From: Bradyrhizobium diazoefficiens USDA 110
GTDB taxonomy: Bacteria > Pseudomonadota > Alphaproteobacteria > Rhizobiales > Xanthobacteraceae
Assembly: GCF_000011365.1 (NCBI RefSeq)
Contig: NC_004463.1
Coordinates: 2,962,001 to 3,026,000 of the forward strand
Reading direction: 5' to 3'
DNA: 64,000 bases
The notes beneath the pieces were generated by a model that worked only from the letters and a program-made list of their open reading frames with translations, did no database searches and was not told where the DNA came from. Position numbers and translations under genes: made by a program. Below, piece by piece: positions 35,437 to 43,584 of this stretch (within the stretch, counting starts at the first letter, position 1; each line of letters begins with the position of its first letter).

Positions 35437-36447
35437 TCAGCCGAGCCGGCCAATCCATTCGCGGAATAGCTCCGGGCCGGCTTCCACCGCCGCTGCAAGG
35501 TCCTGCAGGCGGGTGTCGCGCGCTATGCGCGGCGAGTAGCCGAAGTGCTGCCGGAAGCTGCGGCTGAAATGAGCCTGGCTCACGAAGCCGAACGCGGCGG
35601 CGATCTCGGCATTCCAGCGATCTTCATCGGCGTCATCAAGCAGCACATGGATCGCTTCGAGCCGCCGCCCGCGAATGTAGTCGGCGACGCCCGCGAGCGG
35701 CGCGAAGACGCGATAGAGCACCGAGCGCGACACGCCGATCTCGCGGCAGATGGTTGCCACCGACAGGTCGTTGCGGCCCAGATTCTGGTCGATGAAGCGG
35801 CTGGCGCGGTGAAGGATGGCGATGTCACGCCGGGCAAGCCCCTGCTCGCGCGGCCGGGCGGCCACGCCGAAGCATCCGCGCAGCAGATCGAGCGTCGTCC
35901 GGACCGCATCGAGCGCATCGTTCTCCTCCATCGCCGGAAGCCTGCGCCGCAACAGCGCCATATGATCGGCGAGAACGCGGCCGGCGGCGCCGTCAAGGAC
36001 GAGGCCATGCAGGTCGAGGCCATCGGGCGCGGCACTGACGATCGGATCGCGCTCGACGTCGAGGCTGATGGTGTCGGTCGCGGTGGCGATGCCGTCGAAG
36101 GGCCGGGTCAGATCGAGCACCAGCACCTGGCCGGGACCGGCCGAGATCGGTTCGCCGTCGACTTCGCCGCTCCAGGCGCCGCGCCTGAGCAGCAGCAGCG
36201 CGAATGAATTGCGGCCATCGGCCTTGGCCAGTGCGGCGGAACGGGTGAAGCGCACCGGCGCCATCCGGGTGGACGCGGCGACCAGGCCACCGAGCAGCCA
36301 GGCCTCGGCCAGGACCTCGAAGTCGTCCCGGTCCGTGCCCGCGGGGACCGACACGTCGTAGTGCGTGAGAATCGCGCGGTAGCGGTCGAGCCGCTCGGCG
36401 ACAGGCAGCTCCGCGGTGTCGAAGCGCAGATACGGAATTTTCGTCAT
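35437..36447 (-). CDS. AraC-family transcriptional regulator
   Basis: A 336-aa regulator. The N-terminal half (about 1-200) is a ligand-sensing AraC-type domain. The C-terminal DNA-binding region shows two helix-turn-helix units: LSVATICREIGVSRSVLYRV and IAAAFGFVSQAHFSRSFRQH, followed by FGYSP. It is divergent from the adhesin gene, with 164 bp between the starts, and is a natural candidate to control it. The ligand is unknown. It is convergent with the hydrolase-permease operon and separated from it by a terminator. Confidence 0.92.
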   Translation of the reverse strand: MTKIPYLRFDTAELPVAERLDRYRAILTHYDVSVPAGTDRDDFEVLAEAWLLGGLVAASTRMAPVRFTRSAALAKADGRNSFALLLLRRGAWSGEVDGEPISAGPGQVLVLDLTRPFDGIATATDTISLDVERDPIVSAAPDGLDLHGLVLDGAAGRVLADHMALLRRRLPAMEENDALDAVRTTLDLLRGCFGVAARPREQGLARRDIAILHRASRFIDQNLGRNDLSVATICREIGVSRSVLYRVFAPLAGVADYIRGRRLEAIHVLLDDADEDRWNAEIAAAFGFVSQAHFSRSFRQHFGYSPRIARDTRLQDLAAAVEAGPELFREWIGRLG

Positions 36448-36529
36448 GCCAGGCCGCTCCCTCGGCAGTTGGTCTGCAAATTGGGACGATCAGGCAAGTT
36501 TCCGCACCGTCGAACCGCAGTCTCCGGAC

Positions 36530-36541
36530 ATGAATATTCAT
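36530..36541. promoter_or_regulatory. AT-rich palindrome in the AraC/adhesin divergent region
   Basis: ATGAATATTCAT is a perfect 12-bp palindrome inside an AT-rich patch about 70 bp upstream of the adhesin start and 83 bp from the regulator start. It may be an operator or merely promoter sequence. Confidence 0.3.
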
Positions 36542-36611
36542 ATTATTGCGCGCGGGCCAGACGTGCGTGCTTCGCGGCCCGGACAATTTGCAATGACGTG
36601 AAGGTAAGGCG

Positions 36612-38171
36612 ATGGATATGCGGGGGATGACGGTCGCGGTGGGGCCGGACGAGGATCGGGTTGTCGCGAGGGGGACGCCGCGCCGTGCGTGCAGGCAGTC
36701 CTTGCTCGGAATTTGCACCGCCGCGGTGCTTGCCCCCTTGGCCGTCCTGCTGGATGCGTCGTCGGCGCAGGCGCAGTTCGTTTGCGTCAATGCCAGCAAC
36801 AGTGCGGACGGTGCGAGCGCGAGCTCGATACAAAGCGTGGCTTGCGGTACCAATTCTTCCGCGACCACGGGTGGCTCCGCATTCGGCGAATCGAGCTCTG
36901 CCGGTCCCGAGGCCGCGGCCTTTGGCGCCGGCAGTCTGGCCTCTGGCGGCCTCAGCACAGCGCTGGGCTATCGAAGCACTGCCAGCGGCTTCTTCAGCAC
37001 GGCGGCTGGTAGCGCCAGCGCGGCCACCGGCGCCCTGACCTCGGCATTTGGCTACCAAAGCTCCGCGAGCGGTTACACCGCCACGGCCGTGGGCTATCGG
37101 GCAGGCGCAGGTGGTGACGGCAGCACGGCTCTTGGCTACGCGACAGTCGCAGGCGGCAACGCCAGCACGGCCGCGGGCAATTCCAGTCGCGCGGACGCCG
37201 AAAATGCGCTTGCAGTGGGTACAAACGCGAACGTCTATGCTGCCGGCACCAACGGCACGGCCGTCGGTTACAATATCGGCGTGAACGGCGCCAATAGCAC
37301 CGCGGTCGGCGCTAGCAACGCGATCTCCGGCGACAACAGCGGTGCGTTCGGCACCGTGCAGATCGTCCGAGGCGACCGCAGCTTCACACTGGGCGGCAAC
37401 AACACGATCAACGGCACCAGCCAGGCCGGCTGGGGCAACGTCGTCAACGTGGTCGGCTCCAACAACACCGTGGCCGGCACCGCGAGCGCGGCCGGCTCCT
37501 CGGTGTTCGGCACCGGCAACGCCGTCAACGCACCCAATGCGCTGGTGATGGCGAACACGGCGACCGTGGCCGGGTCAGGCGGCATCGCGATCGGCAACAC
37601 CGTATCGGTCGCGGGCGTCAACGCCGTCGCCGTCGGCAACAACACCAGCGCCGGCTTCGCCAACTCCGCCGCGATCGGCAACGGTGCCGCAGCGACGCGT
37701 GCCAATCAGCAGGCGTTCGGCACGGCAGGCAACACCTACACCATGGCCGGCATCGCCTCGTCGGCCAGCAAGTCCGCGCAAAGCGGCGCGACGCAGCTTG
37801 TCACGTCCGACGGCGCCGGCAATCTTGCGACCACTACGCTCGCCAGTCTCGGCCTGGCCTCGTCGAGCGATCTCAGCGCCGTCAATGCGCAGCTCGCCAG
37901 CATCAACGGTCGCCTCGACGACCTCAGCATGCGGACCAGCAAGGCGACCAGCGGCGTCGCCATGGCCTTTGCCATGGCCGGCGTGCCGACGCTGCTGCCG
38001 GACGAGACCTTTGCCATGACGATGAACTACGGGACCTTCGAGCGGGCCAACGGTCTTGCGTTCAATGCGGCGCTGCGCCTCAATCGGAACATGCAGTTCA
38101 ACGGTGGCATCGGCTACGGGCCGGACGAGAAGGTCGCCGGCGGACGCGTGGGCCTGCGCGTGGGCTGGTGA
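36612..38171 (+). CDS. Trimeric autotransporter adhesin (YadA/Hia-like)
   Basis: A 519-aa outer-membrane adhesin. A long signal region covers residues 1-55 (cleavage near SAQAQF). The head has at least twelve degenerate YadA-type repeats such as STALGYRSTASGFFSTAAGS and TATAVGYRAGAG, which form a trimeric beta-roll. A short stalk (SSDLSAVNAQLASINGRLDD) leads to the C-terminal anchor of about 70 residues (VAMAFAMAGVPTLLPDETFA to VGLRVGW). That anchor inserts as a 12-strand barrel from three chains and ends in an aromatic residue. Surface attachment to host or abiotic material is the likely role. It is divergent from the AraC regulator. Confidence 0.88.
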   Translation: MDMRGMTVAVGPDEDRVVARGTPRRACRQSLLGICTAAVLAPLAVLLDASSAQAQFVCVNASNSADGASASSIQSVACGTNSSATTGGSAFGESSSAGPEAAAFGAGSLASGGLSTALGYRSTASGFFSTAAGSASAATGALTSAFGYQSSASGYTATAVGYRAGAGGDGSTALGYATVAGGNASTAAGNSSRADAENALAVGTNANVYAAGTNGTAVGYNIGVNGANSTAVGASNAISGDNSGAFGTVQIVRGDRSFTLGGNNTINGTSQAGWGNVVNVVGSNNTVAGTASAAGSSVFGTGNAVNAPNALVMANTATVAGSGGIAIGNTVSVAGVNAVAVGNNTSAGFANSAAIGNGAAATRANQQAFGTAGNTYTMAGIASSASKSAQSGATQLVTSDGAGNLATTTLASLGLASSSDLSAVNAQLASINGRLDDLSMRTSKATSGVAMAFAMAGVPTLLPDETFAMTMNYGTFERANGLAFNAALRLNRNMQFNGGIGYGPDEKVAGGRVGLRVGW

Positions 38172-38213
38172 GCCCACCGCGATCGTCTCCTTACGATTGG
38201 CGGCATCGGGTGA

Positions 38214-39038
38214 TCACCCGCCCTTGACGGCACCCGCAGTGAGCCCGGCCACGATCTGCCGCTGCGCAAACACCGTCAGCAGCAGCACTGGGAGGGTGAC
38301 GATCAGCGCGGCGGCGGCGAGCGGCCCCCAGCTCAACTGGTCGAACGAGATCATGTTGTAGACTGCGACGGGCAGGGTGCGCGTCTCGCGTCCGGCCAGC
38401 ACGATGCCGAAGACGAAGTTGTTCCAGGAGAAGATGACGGCGAGGATGAAGGCGACCGCGATCCCCGGCTTGGCGATCGGCAGGGCGACGTGGCGAAAGA
38501 CCTGCCAGCGCGTGGCGCCGTCGATCAGGGCGGCTTCTTCCAGCTCGAGCGGCGTGGTCTCGAAATAGCCGATCATGATCCAGATCACGATCGGCACCGT
38601 CACGACGAGGTGGATGATGATCTGCGGCACCAGCGTGCCGAGCAATCCCAGCCACTGGAATAGCAGGAACAGCGGAATCAGGTAGGACAGGCCGGGCGTG
38701 ATGCGCGCGATCAGGATCACGATCGCGGATTTGTGCGCGGCCATGCGCGCGATGCCGTAGCCGGCGGGGACGCCGACGATCAGCGCCAGCGCGGTCGCAC
38801 TGCCGGTGACGACCAGGCTGTTGATGAAATAGGTCAGGAAGCGGTTGGAGGCCAGCACGTCGGCATAGTTCTTCCAGGCGATATGCTCGGGGAAGAACAC
38901 CGGCGGGTAGGCGGCGTTGTCGATCTCGAATTTGAGCGACAGCGACAGCATCCACAGGAAGAACAGGATTGCCGGCGACACGATGACGAACACCGAAAGC
39001 CACAGGCCGATCTTGCCGATGATCTGACGAGGTGTCAT
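38214..39038 (-). CDS. Sugar-type ABC transporter permease (MalG-like)
   Basis: A 274-aa membrane protein with six helices. The EAA loop LEEAALIDGATRWQVFRHVA then LPIAKPGIAV is the ATPase docking site of MalG-type permeases. The start at 39038 overlaps the stop of the upstream permease by four bases (ATGA). It is the last gene of a three-gene importer operon. No ATP-binding subunit follows, so the importer must use an ATPase encoded elsewhere. Confidence 0.93.
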   Translation of the reverse strand: MTPRQIIGKIGLWLSVFVIVSPAILFFLWMLSLSLKFEIDNAAYPPVFFPEHIAWKNYADVLASNRFLTYFINSLVVTGSATALALIVGVPAGYGIARMAAHKSAIVILIARITPGLSYLIPLFLLFQWLGLLGTLVPQIIIHLVVTVPIVIWIMIGYFETTPLELEEAALIDGATRWQVFRHVALPIAKPGIAVAFILAVIFSWNNFVFGIVLAGRETRTLPVAVYNMISFDQLSWGPLAAAALIVTLPVLLLTVFAQRQIVAGLTAGAVKGG

Positions 39039-39973
39039 GCGTCGCTCGCGATTTCGGTCCACACCATGCGCTGGCGGGCATACAGCATCACCGCGGCAAG
39101 CAGGACGATCAACAGGAAGAACACCACCGCGATCGCCGAGCCGTAGCCGAGGTCGTAGTAGGTGAAGGCGACGCTGTAGAGGTAGATGTTGATCGTCTCC
39201 GACGCCGAGCCGGGTCCGCCTTGCGTGATCGCGAAGATGATGTCGAAGCTCTTCACCGCGTCGATCATGCGGATCATGCCGGCGATGAACAGGAACGGCA
39301 TGATCAGCGGCAGCGTGATGAAGCGGAACATCTGCCAGAGATTGGCGCCGTCGATCTGCGCGCTCTCATATGGCTCGGTCGGGATTGCGGCGAGGCCGCC
39401 GAGCACGATCAGCATCACGAGCGGCGTCCATTGCCAGGTCTCGACCAGCACCAGCGAGGGAATGACGGTCGCGGGATGAAACACCCAGAGCTGCGCCGGT
39501 ATCCCGACCAGCGACAAGATGTAGTTCAGCACGCCGAGCTGCGGGTGGAACATCATGGTCCAGACCAGCGCGATCGCGACGGGCGTCGCCATCATCGGCA
39601 TGATGAAGACGCCGCGCAGGAAGCCGCGGCCGGCGAATTTCTGGTGGAACACCACGGCCGCGAAGGTGCCGAGCACCAGCGGCAGCAGCACCGACAGCGC
39701 GGTGTAGACCATGGTGTGGCCCACCGCCTCGATGAAGCGCGGATCGCTGGTCAGCCGCAGATAGTTGGAGAGCCCGACGAAGGTGGTCGGCGAGCCGACC
39801 TTCCACTCGTTCAGGCTCATCCAGATGGTGAAGACCCACGGGAAGATGATGATGGCGAGCACGACGACCAGCGCCGGCACCACGAACGGCCAGTAGGACG
39901 GCGGGCGCAACTCTTTCTCCGGCGCGGCATCGGACCGTGCCGCGGCCGGATCAGCTTGTGTCAACGCACTCAC
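39035..39973 (-). CDS. Sugar-type ABC transporter permease (MalF-like)
   Basis: A 312-aa membrane protein with six helices. The EAA-type loop is in PYESAQIDGANLWQMFRFIT followed by LPLIMPFLFIAG. It overlaps both neighbours by four bases and forms the heterodimeric channel with the next permease. The substrate class (sugar, polyol or glycerol-phosphate-like) follows from the family only. Confidence 0.93.
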   Translation of the reverse strand: MSALTQADPAAARSDAAPEKELRPPSYWPFVVPALVVVLAIIIFPWVFTIWMSLNEWKVGSPTTFVGLSNYLRLTSDPRFIEAVGHTMVYTALSVLLPLVLGTFAAVVFHQKFAGRGFLRGVFIMPMMATPVAIALVWTMMFHPQLGVLNYILSLVGIPAQLWVFHPATVIPSLVLVETWQWTPLVMLIVLGGLAAIPTEPYESAQIDGANLWQMFRFITLPLIMPFLFIAGMIRMIDAVKSFDIIFAITQGGPGSASETINIYLYSVAFTYYDLGYGSAIAVVFFLLIVLLAAVMLYARQRMVWTEIASDA

Positions 39974-41295
39974 GCCTTTTCGCTACGCTCCAGGATCGGC
40001 CGAAACTGGTCGTTGGCCTTCTTCAGCTCGGCGGCGGGATCTGCCCCGGACAGCGTCGCGGTGAGAGCCGCGCCGACGATATCGCGGAATTCGGCGACGG
40101 GGACGACCACGGGCAGGCCGAGCTTGCTGATCTTGCCGGACTCGATCACCGATTGCAGCCACTCCGGCGGCATCTTCACGCCCTTCTGGATCTCGGGATC
40201 GTTCAGGATCGAGCTGCGGAACGGCACGCCGCCGCCGGCCTGGAGCAGGCGCGCGCCCTGCTGCTTCGAGACCACCCACTGGCAGAGCAGGTAGGCGGCT
40301 TCCTTGTTCTTGCTCGCCGCCGCAATGCCGATGCCGTCGCCGTAAGTGGACGAATAATGCCCCTTGGGTCCGGCGGGCACGACAGTGTAGCCAACCTTGC
40401 CGACGACGCGCGAGGCGGCCGGATCCTCCAGCGGCGGCGCCCAGCCGACGCCGTCGATCCACATCGCCGAGCGTCCTTGCGTGAACGAGGCCATCGACTC
40501 CATCCAGTTGAAGCCGGCGACGCCGGGCGGGGCGGACTTCGTCAGCAGCGTCTGGTAGAGCTTCGTTGCCGCGATCGCCTCCGGACCGTCGGTCAGGATG
40601 TTGCGCTTGTCGTCGAGGAATTCGCCGCCATAGTTGAGGAAGAAGTTGGTCCACAATGCCATGTTGGCGTTGCGCAAGCCCCGCCCGACGAAGCCGTAGG
40701 TGCCTTCCTTGGGATCGGTGAGCTTCTCGGCGGCAGCGACCATCTCGTCGAGGGTCTTCGGGACGGCCACGCCCTTCTTCTGGAATAGCTCCTTGTTGTA
40801 GTAGAGGATGAAATAGTCCACCGACCACGGCAGCGACAGCATCTGCCCCTTGTCGTTCTTGGCATATTGCAGGCCCGCGGCGGAAAAATCGCTCTCGACG
40901 AGATCGGGCGCGGTCAGTGACGGGTCCTTCATGAAAGGCGTCATGTCGGCGAGCCAGCCGGCCTTCTCGAACTGCCGCTTCTGCACGTGATAGCTGAGAT
41001 GGACGACGTCGAAGCTGGGCCGGCCCGAGGTGAACTCGATCACGACCTTCTGGCGCTGCTGCTGCTCGGGGATCTGCTCGGCTTCGACCTGGATGCCGGT
41101 GAGTTCGGTGAACTCCTTGATGTTCTTTTGCAGGTTGTCGCCGCGCGGACCCTTGGCGAGGATCACCTCCAGCTTGGTCCCGGCATATTTCTTCCAGTTG
41201 ACCTCGGCGCGCGCCGGCAATCCGGTCAGGCTGAGCGCGCCAGCCGCTGCCGTGCCGGTCAAGAGCGTACGGCGCGAGATTCTGTAGTCGACCAC
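39970..41295 (-). CDS. ABC extracellular solute-binding protein, Tat-type signal
   Basis: A 441-aa family-1 binding protein. It begins MVDYRISRRTLLTGTAAAGA, a twin-arginine type signal ending near ARA-EVNW. The mature part has KLEVILAKGPRGDNLQKNIK and a typical sugar-binding core with WPSVDYF-like and KKGVAVPKTLDEMVAAAEKL segments. I chose the GTG at 41295 because GGGAGG lies eight bases upstream; an in-frame ATG at 41319 lacks such a site. It is 83 bp downstream of soxA on the same strand, so it may be the continuation of the sox-like transcript. The ligand is unknown. Confidence 0.88.
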   Translation of the reverse strand: MVDYRISRRTLLTGTAAAGALSLTGLPARAEVNWKKYAGTKLEVILAKGPRGDNLQKNIKEFTELTGIQVEAEQIPEQQQRQKVVIEFTSGRPSFDVVHLSYHVQKRQFEKAGWLADMTPFMKDPSLTAPDLVESDFSAAGLQYAKNDKGQMLSLPWSVDYFILYYNKELFQKKGVAVPKTLDEMVAAAEKLTDPKEGTYGFVGRGLRNANMALWTNFFLNYGGEFLDDKRNILTDGPEAIAATKLYQTLLTKSAPPGVAGFNWMESMASFTQGRSAMWIDGVGWAPPLEDPAASRVVGKVGYTVVPAGPKGHYSSTYGDGIGIAAASKNKEAAYLLCQWVVSKQQGARLLQAGGGVPFRSSILNDPEIQKGVKMPPEWLQSVIESGKISKLGLPVVVPVAEFRDIVGAALTATLSGADPAAELKKANDQFRPILERSEKA

Positions 41296-41378
41296 TTCAA
41301 AGTCCTCCCTGTGACTCATCGTCTTTGGGAGGGATACTAGCGACCGTGCCACGCCTGCCTAGTCCTAATTCGAAGGAA

Positions 41379-42158
41379 TCAGGGCCGCACGGCCGGTGTT
41401 TCCATCGGCAGGCCGCGCGCCCGCGACATCAAATAGAGCTCGAGCGCGACGAGCTCTGGGGCGCCGTAGTCGTAGGCCTGGGCGCGCACGCCGGACATGC
41501 AGCTGCGCAGACGCCGCTCCAGCGACCCCAGCGTCTGCCATTCCAGCCGATACAGCGGATAGCCGGTCGGCTGCGCTTGCGTGATCGGAGCGCCCGCCAG
41601 ATGCCTGTCAAAGTTGTCGTCGTGGCAATTGGTGCAGGCGAGGTTGAGCTGGCCCTCGCGCTGCATGAAGAGGTCGCGGCCCTGTTCGACGAATTGCTTG
41701 AGTTGCGGGTCGTCGCCGGCCGTGATCGCGACGCCGCGCGACTGGTGGGCGACGAAGGCGGACAGCGCCAGCAGGTCGCGGCTCTCGTAGGGGAGCGGCG
41801 TTGCCTGCTGATGATTGGCGCGGCAGAGATTGATGCGTTGATCGAGTGTGATGGGACGGCCCACCGCCTTCTCGAAAGCGGGATAGCGCGCCGCGACGCC
41901 CTTCATGCTGCCCCGCGCATCGCCGTGGCAATCCGCACAGGCCTTCTCCGCGCTGCCGGTCTTCTTCGTCCAGAGCGCCTCGCCATCGAGCACGAACAGC
42001 ATGCCCGGATTGGCGGTGTCGTCATCCTGCATGGCGCGCGTGTCCGGCCCCATGAAAGCGTAGCCGGAGCGGCGCGCCTCGGGCGCAATCTCGCCGGCAA
42101 GCAGGGCAGGAGCCGCGGCCAGCAATGTCGCCACCGCTATCGCGCGCCAAAATTTCAT
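41379..42158 (-). CDS. soxA: Sulfur-oxidation cytochrome c SoxA homologue
   Basis: A 259-aa periplasmic dihaem cytochrome. The signal peptide is residues 1-21. The haem sites are CADCH (74-78) and CTNCH (175-179). The conserved Cys220 in RRLRSCMSGVRAQAY corresponds to the cysteine persulfide ligand of SoxA. In the Sox pathway SoxAX attaches thiosulfate or a related sulfur species to the SoxY arm. The ATG at 42158 overlaps the soxZ stop by four bases; the longer frame to 42212 would lie inside soxZ. The partner SoxX is encoded three genes upstream. It belongs to the variant cluster that lacks soxB and soxCD. Confidence 0.9.
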   Translation of the reverse strand: MKFWRAIAVATLLAAAPALLAGEIAPEARRSGYAFMGPDTRAMQDDDTANPGMLFVLDGEALWTKKTGSAEKACADCHGDARGSMKGVAARYPAFEKAVGRPITLDQRINLCRANHQQATPLPYESRDLLALSAFVAHQSRGVAITAGDDPQLKQFVEQGRDLFMQREGQLNLACTNCHDDNFDRHLAGAPITQAQPTGYPLYRLEWQTLGSLERRLRSCMSGVRAQAYDYGAPELVALELYLMSRARGLPMETPAVRP

Positions 42159-42472
42159 TCGACCGTGATCGATGCCGAGGCGGTGGACGAATAGCCGTTG
42201 TCGCCGGTCCATTCGAACTCGAACTTGCCGCTCTCCTTCGCAACCGTGAAGAACGAAAGATATGGGTTCGCGGCGATCGCCGGAAACAGATCGGCGCGAA
42301 AGACCTCGGTGCCGTTGTAGCGGCAGGTGAAGCTCGTGATGATGTCGCGCGGCACGAGCCGGCCATCGGCGGTGTGGCGGAAGCCGGTTTCCATGATATG
42401 CGAGGTCAGCGTGCGGATCTCGATGACGTCGCCGCGCCTGGCCTTTGCCGGAACGTTGATCAGCGCGGCCAT
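42155..42472 (-). CDS. soxZ: SoxZ-like sulfur carrier partner
   Basis: A 105-aa immunoglobulin-like SoxZ homologue: ARRGDVIEIRTLTSHIMETG, then FTCRYNGTEVFRADLFPAIA and KFEFEWTGDNGYSSTASASI. It has no signal peptide, as usual for SoxZ, which is exported bound to Tat-carrying SoxY. It starts on the last base of the soxY stop (TGATG). It should form the SoxYZ-like heterodimer that carries sulfur intermediates. Confidence 0.9.
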   Translation of the reverse strand: MAALINVPAKARRGDVIEIRTLTSHIMETGFRHTADGRLVPRDIITSFTCRYNGTEVFRADLFPAIAANPYLSFFTVAKESGKFEFEWTGDNGYSSTASASITVE

Positions 42473-42939
42473 CAGTTCATCTCCTCGGTGCAGGCGGCCA
42501 GCGTCACGACGACGTCGGCGGCGACCTGCCAGAAGCTGTCGTCGGAGAGACGCGCGATCGCGACCACCTTCTGGGTGTCGGCGAGCCGGATCCTCGTCGA
42601 GACCTGGGCTCGGCCGGCCCACGGGCCGAGATGGAAATTGCCGATGTTCGGCTGCGGGTTCTTCTCGTTGAAGACGTGGATGCTCTTGACGTAGTCATCA
42701 GGCGTCATCGGGCTTGCGACGCTGATGGTCATTGGCACGGTGTTGCCGTTCTCGACCAGCGGCGGAATGTCGAGCTTCACCCTGCCGGTGCGAATCGGGG
42801 CTTCACCGACGACGTTGCGGATCGCCGTGTTGAGCATCGCGGGCGTCGCCTCCAGCGGCCGCAGCGTGACGATCGGGATCGTTCCGGCAGCGGTGATGCC
42901 TCCGGCAAGGCTCAGGAATTGTCGTCGCGTGGTTGGCAT
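42472..42939 (-). CDS. soxY: SoxY-like carrier with altered C-terminal arm
   Basis: A 155-aa SoxY paralogue. The Tat signal is in PTTRRQFLSLAGGITAAGTI. The core IRNVVGEAPIRTGRVKLDIP and later SIHVFNEKNPQPNIGNFHLG are SoxY-like. True SoxY ends in Gly-Gly-Cys-Gly-Gly, whose Cys carries the sulfur. Here the arm is LAACTEEMN with Cys150. This corresponds to a known group of SoxY relatives with an AACIE-type arm, as I recall from family descriptions. The Cys is kept but the flexible glycines are replaced, so a different cargo or enzyme partner is likely. It lies between soxX and soxZ. Confidence 0.88.
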   Translation of the reverse strand: MPTTRRQFLSLAGGITAAGTIPIVTLRPLEATPAMLNTAIRNVVGEAPIRTGRVKLDIPPLVENGNTVPMTISVASPMTPDDYVKSIHVFNEKNPQPNIGNFHLGPWAGRAQVSTRIRLADTQKVVAIARLSDDSFWQVAADVVVTLAACTEEMN

Positions 42940-42947
42940 GAGCAGTC

Positions 42948-43580
42948 CTAGTCCCGAAGCGTTGCAAGATAGGCCACGATGTCCTCGATCTCCGCGGCGG
43001 ACAATATAGGCTTGCCGGCAAAATTGCGCCCGACGCGCACGAGGCCGTCATTGCGATAATAGGACGGCATGATGGTCTCCGCGTTGAAGCGCGACGCATC
43101 GACCAGACGAAGCCGCAACTGGCTCACCGACCACCGGTTCCCGGCGCCGGAGAGATCGGGCGCGAGGTCGCCCTGGAACCGCGTTTCCGGAAACGGGCCG
43201 GAATGGCAGAGGATGCAGGTCGTCGTGCGCGCGAGCACCAGCGCGCGTCCGCGCGCGGCATCGCCGGGCGTAGCGGTGAGCGAAGCCGGAATGCCGTCGC
43301 CGACGATTGTGCAAGGCGCGAGCTCGTCCGCTTGGGTGGGCAAGGCCAAGGCAAGGCTCGCTACGATGAATACCGCAATCGCAGATCTTGGATTGAATGA
43401 CTGAGGCCGCCGCGAACTCCTCTTACCTCTCCCGCTTGCGGGAGAGGTCGCCGCGTAGCGGCGGGTGAGGGCTCTTTCCTCTTGGGGGGTCTCGCGGGCG
43501 GAGACACCCTCTCCCCAGCCCTCCCCCGCAGGCGGGGGAGGGAGCGCGTCGTGTTCGTGGCGGCAGGCTCGTCCCATCAT
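42948..43580 (-). CDS. soxX: SoxX-like cytochrome c with repeat-derived N-terminal extension
   Basis: A monohaem cytochrome c that pairs with SoxA. The haem site is CILCH, followed by SGPFPETRFQGDLAPDLSGA and a probable Met ligand in AETIMPSYYR. The signal-like segment SAIAVFIVASLALALPTQAD precedes the mature domain, but no ATG, GTG or TTG occurs in frame close to it. The nearest in-frame starts are tandem ATGs at 43580 and 43577, five bases after the upstream stop. Starting there, translation passes through a palindromic repeat (43426-43542) and gives 210 aa. Either the leader is translated, or a non-standard codon is used; the true start is uncertain. Confidence 0.75.
   Translation of the reverse strand: MMGRACRHEHDALPPPPAGEGWGEGVSARETPQEERALTRRYAATSPASGRGKRSSRRPQSFNPRSAIAVFIVASLALALPTQADELAPCTIVGDGIPASLTATPGDAARGRALVLARTTTCILCHSGPFPETRFQGDLAPDLSGAGNRWSVSQLRLRLVDASRFNAETIMPSYYRNDGLVRVGRNFAGKPILSAAEIEDIVAYLATLRD
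43426..43542. repeat. Composite palindromic repeat inside the soxX leader
   Basis: Three hairpins in a row. CCTCTCCCGC pairs with GCGGGAGAGG (43426-43447). CGCCGC pairs with GCGGCG just after (about 43449-43463). CCCTCCCCCGC pairs with GCGGGGGAGGG (43519-43542). On the minus strand it lies between fccB and the soxX signal sequence. The soxX frame stays open through it. Confidence 0.75.
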
Positions 43581-43584
43581 TGCC

